Assembly (NCBI GenBank): GCA_013334735.1
Contig: JAAXXA010000054.1
Location: 1-10,518, forward strand
Reading direction: 5' to 3'
Length of the DNA: 10,518 bases
Source: Bacteroidota bacterium
GTDB lineage: Bacteria > Bacteroidota > Bacteroidia > Bacteroidales > CG2-30-32-10
The notes beneath the pieces are model-generated. The model was not told where the DNA came from. It saw only the letters and a list, made by a program, of their open reading frames with translations, and did not search any database. Both the position numbers and the translations under genes were made by a program. Below are positions 1 through 7,753 of the stretch, one piece after another; the stretch's first letter is position 1; every line of letters starts with the position of its first letter.

Positions 1-1
1 T

Positions 2-1048
2 TCCGGAAAATCAGAAGAAAGAAACCTTCTAGATGAAAATGTTTTACGCCATAATCAGGAGTGTATAAAAAAACAACTGCTGAAATTTCTTGATTTTGAT
101 AAATCGAATAATAATTATGCGGAAATAGTTAATAATTATGACTGGATGAAAGATTATACTTTTCTTGGATTTCTTCGTGATGTTGGCAAACATATTACAG
201 TAAATTACATGATGGCAAAAGATTCGGTTAAAAAAAGACTTGAAACAGGAATTTCTTTTACCGAATTTACTTATCAGCTTGTTCAGGGATACGACTTTCT
301 TTTTCTATTCGACAATAAAAATTGTAAATTACAAATGGGTGGTTCCGATCAGTGGGGAAACATTCTTACCGGTACCGAACTTATACGCAGGAAAAACGGG
401 AGAGAGGCTTTTGCTCTTACCTGCCCATTAATTACAAAAGCTGATGGAGGGAAATTTGGCAAAACTGAAAAAGGCAATATCTGGCTCGATCCAACCAAAA
501 CTTCATCTTACATATTTTATCAATTCTGGCTGAATTGTTCAGATGGAGATACTTCAAAATATATTCGTATTTTTTCAATGTTAACTAAAGAAGAAATTGT
601 AACTCTTGAAGAAGAACATAACAAAGCTCCTCATTTAAGACTTTTGCAAAAGGCGCTTGCAAAAGATATTACTATTCGTGTACATTCCGAAAGTGATTAT
701 AATTTAGCTCTTGAAGCATCTGAAATTCTTTTTGGAAAAAGCACTACCGAAACATTAAAAAAACTAGACGAAGCTACTTTGTTATCTGTTTTCGAAGGTG
801 TGCCAATGCCTGTAATCAGCAAAAACTCTGTTTCAAATGGTATTTCGATAGTAGATTTTATTTCAGAAAACACAAATATTACTGCATCTAAAAGCGAAGC
901 GCGCAGAATGCTTAAAGAAGGCAGCATAGGCATCAACAAAGCAAAAATTGAAGACAACTATATTGTTACAGAAAATGATTTGCTGAACAATCAATATATT
1001 TTGGTGCAAAAGGGAAAGAAGAATTATTATCTGGTTAAAATGGAATAG
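2..1048 (+). CDS. tyrS: Tyrosyl-tRNA synthetase, 5'-truncated by window edge
   Basis: This enzyme charges tRNA-Tyr with tyrosine, using ATP, in the cytoplasm. The reading frame is open from base 2 and 348 residues are visible. Bacterial TyrS proteins are usually about 420-430 residues, so roughly 80 N-terminal residues, including the HIGH-type motif, lie outside the window. The fragment opens with SGKSEERNLL, which normally follows the GDP of the Rossmann-fold active site. It then shows the tyrosine/ATP-pocket motif GGSDQWGN and the class I signature KFGKT (bases 452-466), the bacterial TyrS version of KMSKS. Residues from about 281 form the C-terminal S4 RNA-binding domain (ISIVDFISE, SKSEARRMLKEG, INKAKIED). 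The ATG at 146 is internal and is not the start. The gene appears intact and unrelated in function to the surface-protein genes downstream, marking the core-genome edge of the cluster. Confidence 0.97.
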   Translation, partial: SGKSEERNLLDENVLRHNQECIKKQLLKFLDFDKSNNNYAEIVNNYDWMKDYTFLGFLRDVGKHITVNYMMAKDSVKKRLETGISFTEFTYQLVQGYDFLFLFDNKNCKLQMGGSDQWGNILTGTELIRRKNGREAFALTCPLITKADGGKFGKTEKGNIWLDPTKTSSYIFYQFWLNCSDGDTSKYIRIFSMLTKEEIVTLEEEHNKAPHLRLLQKALAKDITIRVHSESDYNLALEASEILFGKSTTETLKKLDEATLLSVFEGVPMPVISKNSVSNGISIVDFISENTNITASKSEARRMLKEGSIGINKAKIEDNYIVTENDLLNNQYILVQKGKKNYYLVKME

Positions 1049-1191
1049 CTAAATAGTTGATGAGCAAATAAATAAAACACATATCATATTTTCAATCAGT
1101 TTAGCCCGTGAAATTTACACTAGTAATGTTTAGATTCCCTGTGAAACAAATTTAAGGTTCAATTCAGCAACGATAATACCTACAAGTACAT

Positions 1192-1221
1192 TTGTTTAAC
1201 CTGCTTAAACGGTTTAAACAA
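1192..1221. terminator. Inverted repeat, possible tyrS terminator
   Basis: TTGTTTAACC (1192-1201) pairs with GGTTTAAACAA (1211-1221), giving a 10-bp stem with one bulged base and a 9-nt loop. A T-run follows only about 12 bases later (1234-1240), so it does not match a textbook intrinsic terminator. It sits about 145 bases after the tyrS stop. Confidence 0.3.
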
Positions 1222-1474
1222 TTACACCCTTCCTTTTTTTAAATATTTCCTGCAATGACAGCATTAGGATAATATTAGATTTTCCCACTTAAGTATTTAA
1301 AATTAAAGGCATATATAACAGATAAATAATTTATAAAACAGTACATGTTTCTGTTGATATGCAAATTGCTAACAATAAAAAATCACATTTAATCATAAGC
1401 ATTTTTTGCTGAAAGCAATCGGTATCCGCTTTCCATTTCATAATCTTTTTATCATTAAATGATGTAATTAATTT

Positions 1475-1503
1475 TTTGTTTGTATGAAAAAATAGTATAT
1501 TTG
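1475..1503 (+). promoter_or_regulatory. Bacteroidota-type promoter of the 1549 operon
   Basis: TATATTTG at 1496-1503 is an exact match to the Bacteroidota -7 consensus TAnnTTTG. TTTG at 1475-1478 lies 17 bases upstream in the position of the -33 box. The start codon of the next gene is 45 bases after the box. The region just before the ATG is A-rich with no Shine-Dalgarno, as usual in this phylum. Confidence 0.7.
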
Positions 1504-1548
1504 CATTTTTATTTAGGTTACTAAACATAATAAACAAAAAAAACAATT

Positions 1549-1950
1549 ATGAAAATAAAAAGGACGCTTCAAATAGCAAGAGGTATAATGTACGCTTTGT
1601 TTGCTTTTAATTTTCTTCTATCAACATTCAATTGTATGGCACAAATTGGTGGTGCGGCAATTAACACCACAGGTGATGCAGCAGCTAGCTCAGCAATGCT
1701 TGATGTTGGTTCAACAAATCAGGGTATGCTTATTCCTCGCGTAGCATTAACAAGCACAAATGATGTTTCTACTATTTCAAATCCTGCCAATAGCCTTCTG
1801 ATTTATAATACCGCATCAGCAGGCGCCTCGCCGGATAATATTATACCGGGATTTTACTATTATGATACTGCTTTAACCAAATGGATTCCTTTTACAACAG
1901 GCGTACCAATTGTGGATCCTACCAATTTATATACAACCAGAGGCTGGTAA
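1549..1950 (+). CDS. Small secreted protein: stand-alone N-terminal module
   Basis: This is a 133-residue protein of unknown function. Residues 1 to about 31 form a signal peptide (basic start, hydrophobic core, NCMA then Q). The rest matches, motif by motif, the N-terminal module that opens the large proteins at 4927 and 8066: AINTTG, SAMLDVGS, QGMLIPRVALT, SLLIYNT, GFYYYD and KWIPFT. In those proteins the module leads into a long fibre; here it stops after a 15-residue tail (ending TRGW). The next gene starts 43 bases later with no visible promoter between them, so the two are probably one operon and may act together. The next gene has its own signal peptide and an unrelated N-terminus, which argues against a simple frameshift of one longer gene. 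The start is chosen because it opens the signal peptide and sits 45 bases after the promoter box. Function is inferred only from family context. Confidence 0.85.
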   Translation: MKIKRTLQIARGIMYALFAFNFLLSTFNCMAQIGGAAINTTGDAAASSAMLDVGSTNQGMLIPRVALTSTNDVSTISNPANSLLIYNTASAGASPDNIIPGFYYYDTALTKWIPFTTGVPIVDPTNLYTTRGW

Positions 1951-1993
1951 TTATTATTTTAAATAAAGCAAAATAGTCAAACAATTAAAAAAT

Positions 1994-4423
1994 ATGAAAA
2001 ATATGAAATTATTTAAAGTTGTATTCATTGGAATTTTTCTCAATGTAGCTCCTTTTATAAACAGCATTTATGCGCAAACAACTCCGGCAATTCTTATTGA
2101 TGGTATATCTAATATGGCTAATAATCTTTCTATATCTCCTTATTGGTTACATGCAGGGCAAACGCTTGCCGTTGGAAATAAGGTAAATTCTATTTCAGTT
2201 TTGCAGTATAACATTGCTCCTGCAACAGGAGGTGGTAATTCCTTACAGTTTGAAAGTGTTCTTTCAGTAACTACGCAACAAACAGTTCCTACTGGCAAAG
2301 CATGGAAAATAGAATCTGTAGGTATAGATCTTACGGCAAGTCCTATTATGCAAGGAATACAGGGAGTAACAGGCGCCACCGGAGTTATAGGCAACACAGG
2401 AGTTACAGGCAATACAGGCGCAGCTTCCACAGTAGAAGGACCCACAGGGTCAACCGGTTCAACAGGACCAACCGGCTCAACAGGTGCAAACGGTTCTCCA
2501 GGTGGCGCTAACACCCAAGTCCAGTTTAATAATGGAGGAAGTTTTGGGGGTGATGCAGGATTAACTTGGGATAACTCCAGTAAGATTCTCAATTTAAATA
2601 CTTCATACCTGCGTAGCTATAATGGTGGTACTATATCGCATCAACTAGCTCACAATAATGTCTCGTATTTTGGAGCTGGTACTGGCGCTATAAAAAGAAT
2701 AGGTTTTGGTGGAATTACATCACCAACTGCTAAAATACATATTGCAGCCGGTGAGGCAACAGCTAATGGCTCACCTCTTAAATTTACTTCCGGTACGCTT
2801 TTAACTACTCCGGAAGCAGGAGCAATAGAATTTGTAAACGATGCTTTTTATGGCACGATTACAACTGCGGCGACAAGAAAACAATTTGCTTTTACAGATA
2901 TTGTATCTGATGCTGTTTATGGTGTAGCTTGGGATGGAGTTACAGATGTTGCTCCCTCTAAAAATGCGGTTTATGATAAAATAGAAGCTTTAGGAGGCGG
3001 TGAAGTTGGCGGTTTTTATGGTATTAATGTAGAAACATTATCAGCTGATAAAACTCTAACTGCTGGTACTGATAATATATATCAATATTTGAATCCGGGT
3101 AGCGCTAATAGGATTATTACTTTAGCAACTTCAGGGGCAACAGCGGGTGATAGGTTTGTTATCAGGAATTATGGTGGAAATGACAATACCAGTACTTATT
3201 ATTTACGACCAAAACAAGGCGCCACTTATTTAGACCTGATTTATTCCGGGGCAATTAAGGAGTTTGTTTTTGATGGAACAAATTGGATAGGTATTGGAAT
3301 TGGAACTGGTGTGAATAATAGTTTAAATCTTGCAATAGGTTATAATGCTAAAGCAAATGTGGGCGGAGTGGCAATAGGACGCGAAACTAATGCTGAGGAT
3401 AATGCTACGGCAATAGGATTTAATGTTACTGCTTCAGGATATGGAGTATCAGTCGGTAATTATTCCTCCGGTAATTATTCCGGCTTAGCAATAGGGAGCT
3501 ATGCTCAAGGATATTCAGCCGGCGCTGCTGTGGGGATGTATGCTAGGGGCTATTCTTTTGGTGCTGCCTTAGGTAAAGACGCCAGAGGTATGAGATATGG
3601 AGCAGCGCTTGGTTATCAGGCAGGAGCTAGCATTGATCTGGATGCTGACAGATATAATATCGTTATTGGCAACGCTGCAGGTTATAGCCTGACCACAGGT
3701 TTAAGAAATATTGTTATTGGTGTTAATACAGACCTTCCTGCCATTACCAGTTCCAATATGTTAAGCATTGGTAACCTTATATATGCCACTGGTCTTTCCG
3801 CCTATACCACTCCAACCTCAACAGTTTCAACCGGCAACGTCGGTATCGGAATAGCAGCACCAACAGCGAAACTTCATATTGGTGGTACAGCAGGGGTTGA
3901 TGGCATTAAATTCCCGGATGGCACACTGCAGACAACAGCTGCGAGTGGTGATAAAACAAAAGTGGAAGTTAATTGTGCTGATGGGCAATATATCAACTCT
4001 GGCACTTTGGATTTGGATAATGATAAAATCTATATGGTTTATATAAAATTCAAAAGCATTCACGCTGGAAATGAAAATTTTGCTATTTTCTTTAATGGTA
4101 ACACTACTACATCGAATTACAATTATCAGGTATTGACAATTGATGGCAGTACAATAACTGGAGCAAGAACAAATAGTGCATACGTTTTTCCTACTTTAAC
4201 CCAAAACGATGAATTGATTTTAGATGGTTCAATCCAAAGGGATGCTACAACAGGTAAAATAAAATTTGTTGGTCAAATAAATTATGGACTTACTACATCT
4301 TTAAAATTAAGAATGTTTGCATTTGAATATGTTACAGCAAGTAATTTAACAGCTATTCAAATAGCTGGTCAAGAAGCAGGCTCCTTTGATACTAATGCCA
4401 AAATGATAATTATAAAAAAATAG
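1994..4423 (+). CDS. Secreted modular fibre protein with collagen-like and YadA-head-like repeats
   Basis: This 809-residue protein is predicted to be exported and to form a surface fibre or adhesin. A signal peptide covers residues 1-27 (ending IYA, then Q). Residues 28-120 are an unassigned N-terminal domain without the INTTG module found in its neighbours. Residues 121-171 are collagen-like Gly-X-Y triplets rich in Gly-Thr (GPTGSTGSTGPTG). Residues 172-340 resemble phage tail proteins (ANTQVQFNNGG, APSKNAVYDKIEAL). Residues 338-436 form another beta-rich segment. Residues 447-537 are seven uninterrupted 13-residue repeats with [AV][IVL]G at the start, like the trimeric YadA head. NVGIG and GIKFPDGTLQTTA follow at about 615-650. 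The last ~157 residues are an unassigned beta-rich domain that may be the binding tip. An alternative start three codons in (2003) is possible. No type IX C-terminal sorting signal was recognised. Role and partner are inference. Confidence 0.9.
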   Translation: MKNMKLFKVVFIGIFLNVAPFINSIYAQTTPAILIDGISNMANNLSISPYWLHAGQTLAVGNKVNSISVLQYNIAPATGGGNSLQFESVLSVTTQQTVPTGKAWKIESVGIDLTASPIMQGIQGVTGATGVIGNTGVTGNTGAASTVEGPTGSTGSTGPTGSTGANGSPGGANTQVQFNNGGSFGGDAGLTWDNSSKILNLNTSYLRSYNGGTISHQLAHNNVSYFGAGTGAIKRIGFGGITSPTAKIHIAAGEATANGSPLKFTSGTLLTTPEAGAIEFVNDAFYGTITTAATRKQFAFTDIVSDAVYGVAWDGVTDVAPSKNAVYDKIEALGGGEVGGFYGINVETLSADKTLTAGTDNIYQYLNPGSANRIITLATSGATAGDRFVIRNYGGNDNTSTYYLRPKQGATYLDLIYSGAIKEFVFDGTNWIGIGIGTGVNNSLNLAIGYNAKANVGGVAIGRETNAEDNATAIGFNVTASGYGVSVGNYSSGNYSGLAIGSYAQGYSAGAAVGMYARGYSFGAALGKDARGMRYGAALGYQAGASIDLDADRYNIVIGNAAGYSLTTGLRNIVIGVNTDLPAITSSNMLSIGNLIYATGLSAYTTPTSTVSTGNVGIGIAAPTAKLHIGGTAGVDGIKFPDGTLQTTAASGDKTKVEVNCADGQYINSGTLDLDNDKIYMVYIKFKSIHAGNENFAIFFNGNTTTSNYNYQVLTIDGSTITGARTNSAYVFPTLTQNDELILDGSIQRDATTGKIKFVGQINYGLTTSLKLRMFAFEYVTASNLTAIQIAGQEAGSFDTNAKMIIIKK
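2354..2506 (+). repeat. Collagen-like Gly-X-Y coding repeat
   Basis: Triplet-glycine repeat coding for residues 121-171 of the 1994 protein. The DNA is built from 9-base units close to GGNTCAACA in its second half, and is interrupted once by an ASTVE linker. Such repeats form triple helices in characterised bacterial collagen-like proteins. Confidence 0.85.
3332..3604 (+). repeat. Seven tandem 39-bp (13-residue) YadA-head-like repeats
   Basis: Seven consecutive units of exactly 39 bases, each encoding a 13-residue repeat that begins A-I-G or a variant (S-V-G, A-L-G), with small residues near the end. A partial eighth unit begins at 3605. Examples of unit starts are AIGYNAKA, AIGRETNA, AVGMYARG and ALGKDARG. 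Spacing is perfectly regular with no insertions. The pattern resembles the left-handed beta-roll of the YadA trimeric autotransporter head, whose canonical unit is about 14 residues. Confidence 0.8.
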
Positions 4424-4620
4424 AAAGAATTAATGAACTTTATTTTTTATTAAAAAAATTACTAAAACAAAGATTCTTACAAAGTCTCATTTTGTAAAGG
4501 TTTCAAAGAAGTACAACTTTTACAATTACTGAACTTAGCTGCACTATAAGCTGTTTTCTGAATGGTTATACTTACGGCGACACGTGGAACAGGTACTTCT
4601 TTATGCCCTTTTTGATGTAA

Positions 4621-4684
4621 TCATTAGCAAAGAGAAAACATATCTCAAGAATATTATTCCTTCATAAGATATACTCTCCAAAGC
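4621..4684 (+). repeat. Diverged intergenic duplicate, copy A
   Basis: This stretch aligns by eye with 7586-7654. Shared words in the same order are TCAT, CAAAGA, CAAGAATA, TATTCC, AGAT and AAAGC, with small gaps. Both copies can be read as related peptides on the + strand (ALFDVIISKEK here, AIITVFINKDK there), each broken by a stop, so they may be remnants of a duplicated gene. Confidence 0.45.
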
Positions 4685-4787
4685 ATTTAAAATTTCAGGA
4701 GTATATTATATTAATCTTTTTTTAGATCTACTCAAATTAGAAAAAATATTTAGCCTCAGATGGTTCTTTAATTAATAATCATTCAAG

Positions 4788-4814
4788 CCTTTTTGGTTGT
4801 AAAACCAAAAAAGG
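4788..4814. terminator. Strong hairpin, terminator-like or regulatory
   Basis: CCTTTTTGGTT (4788-4798) and AACCAAAAAAGG (4803-4814) form an 11-bp stem with one bulged A and the loop GTAA. No T-run follows on either strand, so a classical terminator is not assured. It lies about 40 bases upstream of the -33 box of the next gene and could insulate that gene from read-through. Confidence 0.45.
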
Positions 4815-4854
4815 ATTTGGGCAAAGTAAAAACGGATTTATAGGAAACAATAAT

Positions 4855-4886
4855 TTTGTATTTTTACGATAAAATTATTATATTTG
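4855..4886 (+). promoter_or_regulatory. Bacteroidota-type promoter of gene 4927
   Basis: TTTG at 4855-4858 and TATATTTG at 4879-4886 are separated by 20 bases, matching the Bacteroidota -33/-7 arrangement closely. The ATG is 40 bases after the -7 box. It is the best-formed promoter in the window. Confidence 0.75.
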
Positions 4887-4926
4887 CCCTTAGATGCTTT
4901 CATAAAAACAATATAATAATAAAATC

Positions 4927-7548
4927 ATGAAAAAAATACTTATTTTTTTGTTTTCACTTTTTACTTTTTACTTTTCGTTTTTCACTTTTCACTCCTTTTC
5001 TCAGGGTGTGGGTATCAACACTACTGGCAACGAAGCCAAAGACGCGGCATTGCTTGAAGTGGGCGATGGAACACCCGACACCAAAGGATTTTTAATTCCC
5101 AGAGTGAATTTAACTAATGTTGCAACTTATGCTCCACTTACAGGTACTCCTGTTATCAGCTTATTAGTTTATAGCATTACTGCCCCAGTAGATGGAAGTG
5201 GATCAGGCTATTATTACTGGAACAGCAGCACCACCACGGGTAAGTGGATATACCTTACAGCGCCCTCAAACGGACCAGGCACAGACGGACAAGTTCTAAC
5301 ATCAAGTGGCTCAGGAGCGCCTACTTGGACAACACCCACCGGAGGAATTACTTCTTACTCCAGATCTTCAACATTAGTTGTAGCAGCTTCAAACTCTTTA
5401 GACCTTGTTAATGCCGATTATATCTGTAATGGTACAAGCGATCAGGATACGATACAAGCAGCAATAAATGCTTTAAGTACTTCAGGTGGTACAATTAAAT
5501 TAATGGATGGAACCTATAATATTTCTGCCCCGATCAAAATAAAAGATAACATAGCGCTTATTGGTTCTGGTATCGGTACTAATTTGAAATTAATATCGGG
5601 TTCTGTTATTGGCTCATCTATTAATATTATTGAAAATTTTGATAAAACAAACGGCAATATTCAGATTACTATTAAGGATTTAAAATTATCTGTTACTGAT
5701 TATTCTCCATATAATCATGGGGGAATTTATTTTACTAAAGTAGGCAGTGGCACATATAGTGGAGCAAGGATGGGCTGTATTATTGAGAATGTTGTAGCTG
5801 ATTTTCCGGGCAATTCTGCAATTACATTTATCACTTGTCGCCACTCGGTAATAAAAAATTGTATCCTTAAGTCAAATGTTGGAGCTGGAGCTTACCTTAA
5901 CGATTGCAACTATATTACAGTTCAGGGATGCGTTATACCAATGTCGTCAAGCGGGGTACAGTTAGGTAGTTCTAATCTTTGTTCAGTTTTAGGTAATATT
6001 ATTACAAGCGCTCAACAGTACGCGATATCTGTAAATGGTAACCAAAATATTATTTCCAATAATGTGTGCAAGGACAATAACCGGGGAATTATACTTAATG
6101 TTTCATCTGAAAATATAGTTTCAAATAATATTATTGGAAATACATCCAATCATGGCATTTATGTATTGGGAGGTGGTACTGAAAGAAATATAATTACAGG
6201 GAATTATGTATTTCTTAGTTATTACGATGGCATTTGTTTAAATAGTGCGAATAACAATACAATTACAGGAAATTATCTTTTTGATAATAACAGAATAAAG
6301 TATTATCAAAGTTACCAAACTTACTCTGGAATAGGAATAACTTCTGATTCTGACAATAACATAATTCAGGGTAACAATTGCAGAAAGGGAACTTATCAAT
6401 CATGGGGTATAAAAGTTGAGTCTTCAAATTGCGATCAAAATGTGATTCAAAATAACGACCTTAAAGAGTCGGGAACATCAGGCAACTTAACCGATGCAGG
6501 GACTAATACCATACTAAAAAATAATAATGCGCTTGATGTTACTTATCAGAAAGATTTCATCAGAATGAAAAATACCTCCGGTAGCGCATTGGCAGCAGGA
6601 GATGCAGTTATTCTAAATTCAGCAGCTACTGGAGATGAAGTTACCACAACTACTACAAAAGGCGATACTAAAGTTTTCGGTATTGTATCTGAAACAACTG
6701 CTGATGCCTCGTTAGGATTAGTACAGATTCTTGGTAAAACCACTGCATTAAAAGCTAATGGAACATCTGATATAGCTATTGGCGATTTTTTGACAACTTA
6801 TACTACTGCAGGAATTGCGTGTAAAGCCGGCGCAGGTGATATGGCTTTTGCTATTGCGTTAGAGGCATACACAACTGATGATAATGCAGGAGTGATAGAT
6901 GCCCTGTTAATTACACCAAGAACGATCCCTTCTCCAGCAGTTCCTTCGGGAACAAATCCTGGTGAAATGCTCTATTGGAATGGTAGTGCATGGATTACAG
7001 TAATTCCAGGGACAAATGGACAAACATTAACCTATTGCAATGGAATACCTACATGGGGTGATTGCCCTCCAGTTATTGGGGACAACTATCAAGGAGGCAT
7101 AGTAGCATATATTTTGCAAACCGGAGACCCTGGTTACGGTTCAGGTCAAACACATGGATTAATAGCAGCTACAGCCGACCAAAGCACTGGCATACAATGG
7201 TCTAATGGAAGTTTTACAACAACAGGTGCAACAGCAACGGTATTAGGTACAGGAAATGCGAACACAAACACCATTGTTACCAGCCAAGGAGTAGGAAGCT
7301 ATGCAGCTAAATTGTGTTCAGATTTAGTAATAGATACATATAGCGACTGGTATTTACCAAGTATAGATGAGTTAAACAAACTATACTTGAATCAAGGTGT
7401 TATAGGTATAGCCGCAGATTTCTATTGGAGTTCATCGGAAGTCGATTATCAATTCACATGGTTCAATTACATGCCCACAGGACAAACATACCCAGGCACT
7501 TGGACAAAAGATCACTTAGATCGCGTACGTTGTATCAGGTCTTTTTAA
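4927..7548 (+). CDS. Secreted beta-helix protein with C-terminal Lcl/DUF1566 domain
   Basis: This 873-residue exported protein is probably a surface fibre or spike. Residues 1-25 are a very Phe-rich signal peptide (SFS, then Q). Residues 26 to about 110 are the shared N-terminal module (INTTG, ALLEVGD, GFLIPRVNLT, SLLVYS, GYYYWN, KWIYLT). Residues 159 to about 540 form a right-handed parallel beta-helix of the pectate-lyase/NosD type: TIQAAINAL...GGTIKL at the start, then many NNxIxGN-like rungs. Residues 544-665 match a module I associate with phage tail fibres (NTSGSALAAGDAV, FGIVSETTADA, GDFLTTY). Residues 717-873 are an Lcl/DUF1566-type domain (GGIVAYIL, DWYLPSIDELNKLY, YWSSSE, VRCIRSF), a C-type-lectin-like fold. 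I see no catalytic set, so binding rather than polysaccharide cleavage is more likely. It has its own promoter. The signal-peptide DNA contains a heptanucleotide tract. No type IX sorting domain was seen. Confidence 0.9.
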   Translation: MKKILIFLFSLFTFYFSFFTFHSFSQGVGINTTGNEAKDAALLEVGDGTPDTKGFLIPRVNLTNVATYAPLTGTPVISLLVYSITAPVDGSGSGYYYWNSSTTTGKWIYLTAPSNGPGTDGQVLTSSGSGAPTWTTPTGGITSYSRSSTLVVAASNSLDLVNADYICNGTSDQDTIQAAINALSTSGGTIKLMDGTYNISAPIKIKDNIALIGSGIGTNLKLISGSVIGSSINIIENFDKTNGNIQITIKDLKLSVTDYSPYNHGGIYFTKVGSGTYSGARMGCIIENVVADFPGNSAITFITCRHSVIKNCILKSNVGAGAYLNDCNYITVQGCVIPMSSSGVQLGSSNLCSVLGNIITSAQQYAISVNGNQNIISNNVCKDNNRGIILNVSSENIVSNNIIGNTSNHGIYVLGGGTERNIITGNYVFLSYYDGICLNSANNNTITGNYLFDNNRIKYYQSYQTYSGIGITSDSDNNIIQGNNCRKGTYQSWGIKVESSNCDQNVIQNNDLKESGTSGNLTDAGTNTILKNNNALDVTYQKDFIRMKNTSGSALAAGDAVILNSAATGDEVTTTTTKGDTKVFGIVSETTADASLGLVQILGKTTALKANGTSDIAIGDFLTTYTTAGIACKAGAGDMAFAIALEAYTTDDNAGVIDALLITPRTIPSPAVPSGTNPGEMLYWNGSAWITVIPGTNGQTLTYCNGIPTWGDCPPVIGDNYQGGIVAYILQTGDPGYGSGQTHGLIAATADQSTGIQWSNGSFTTTGATATVLGTGNANTNTIVTSQGVGSYAAKLCSDLVIDTYSDWYLPSIDELNKLYLNQGVIGIAADFYWSSSEVDYQFTWFNYMPTGQTYPGTWTKDHLDRVRCIRSF
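4956..4990 (+). repeat. Heptanucleotide ACTTTTY tract in signal-peptide DNA
   Basis: Five tandem 7-base units: ACTTTTT, ACTTTTT, ACTTTTC, GTTTTTC, ACTTTTC, with degenerate flanking units on both sides (TGTTTTC at 4949, ACTCCTT at 4991). They lie inside codons 10-22 of gene 4927 and encode the hydrophobic core of its signal peptide. Because 7 is not a multiple of 3, gain or loss of one unit would shift the reading frame. Confidence 0.75.
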
Positions 7549-7585
7549 CACAAGTGAAATACCTTTTTAGCCATTATTACTGTTT

Positions 7586-7654
7586 TCATCAACAAAGATA
7601 AAGATGTATGGGCAAGAATAATCTTATTCCCTTAACAGATGAACATGCTAAAGC
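7586..7654 (+). repeat. Diverged intergenic duplicate, copy B
   Basis: Counterpart of 4621-4684. The + frame around it reads AIITVFINKDKDVWARI, then goes out of frame; one frame over it continues PLTDEHAKAYIL. The corresponding peptide in copy A is ALFDVIISKEKTYLKNI then PS, a stop, and DILSKAF. This points to a shared, decayed coding ancestor, judged by eye only. Confidence 0.4.
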
Positions 7655-7724
7655 GTATATCTTATAATTCCTCAAAACTAAAATTTTTCCTAATAGAACA
7701 TCAAAAATTACCAAAAAATATCTT

Positions 7725-7753
7725 TTTGTTTATTTCCAAAAAAATAATATTTG
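7725..7753 (+). promoter_or_regulatory. Promoter-like pair, possibly relict
   Basis: TTTG at 7725-7728 and AATATTTG at 7746-7753 are 17 bases apart; the second differs from TAnnTTTG only at its first base. No gene follows directly. The bases after it (TTTGCACTTA) match those after the 4927 promoter (TTTGCCCTTA), which suggests a relict copy of that leader, though an unannotated small RNA start cannot be excluded. Confidence 0.35.

Larger units (their letters stand above)
1049..1548. other. AT-rich intergenic region after tyrS
   Basis: These 500 bases hold no convincing gene. A minus-strand frame across 1331-1546 overlaps the promoter of the next gene and has low-complexity codon content, so I do not call it. 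The visible elements are an inverted repeat at 1192-1221 followed by a T-run at 1234-1240, and the Bacteroidota-type promoter at 1475-1503. I see nothing else I can support. Confidence 0.6.
4424..4926. other. Intergenic region before gene 4927
   Basis: No intact gene is present. A + strand frame at about 4543-4773 is open except for one stop at about 4660-4662 and reads as plausible protein on both sides (VLLYALFDVIISKEK before it, DILSKAFKIS after it), so it could be a decayed gene. The stretch 4621-4684 resembles 7586-7654. A strong hairpin lies at 4788-4814 and the promoter of the next gene at 4855-4886. Confidence 0.5.

Noticed and set aside
1331..1546. Minus-strand frame of 71 codons
   Set aside because: It covers the promoter and leader of gene 1549, is low in complexity, and has no start context or family resemblance.
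1948..1994. Frameshift joining genes 1549 and 1994 into one
   Set aside because: The second gene starts with its own complete signal peptide and an unrelated domain, so two genes are the simpler reading.
2140..2592. Minus-strand frame of 150 codons, proline-rich
   Set aside because: It is the antisense shadow of the Gly-Thr collagen-like repeat; GGN/ACN codons read backwards give Pro/Val-rich sequence.
3332..3604. Regular 39-bp repeats as a CRISPR array
   Set aside because: The period lies entirely in one coding frame, the units diverge along their whole length, and there are no constant repeats with unique spacers or cas genes.
5401..6546. Active pectate lyase or NosD transporter component
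   Set aside because: Only the beta-helix fold pattern is visible. No catalytic motif and no nos gene context, and phage spikes and adhesins use the same fold.
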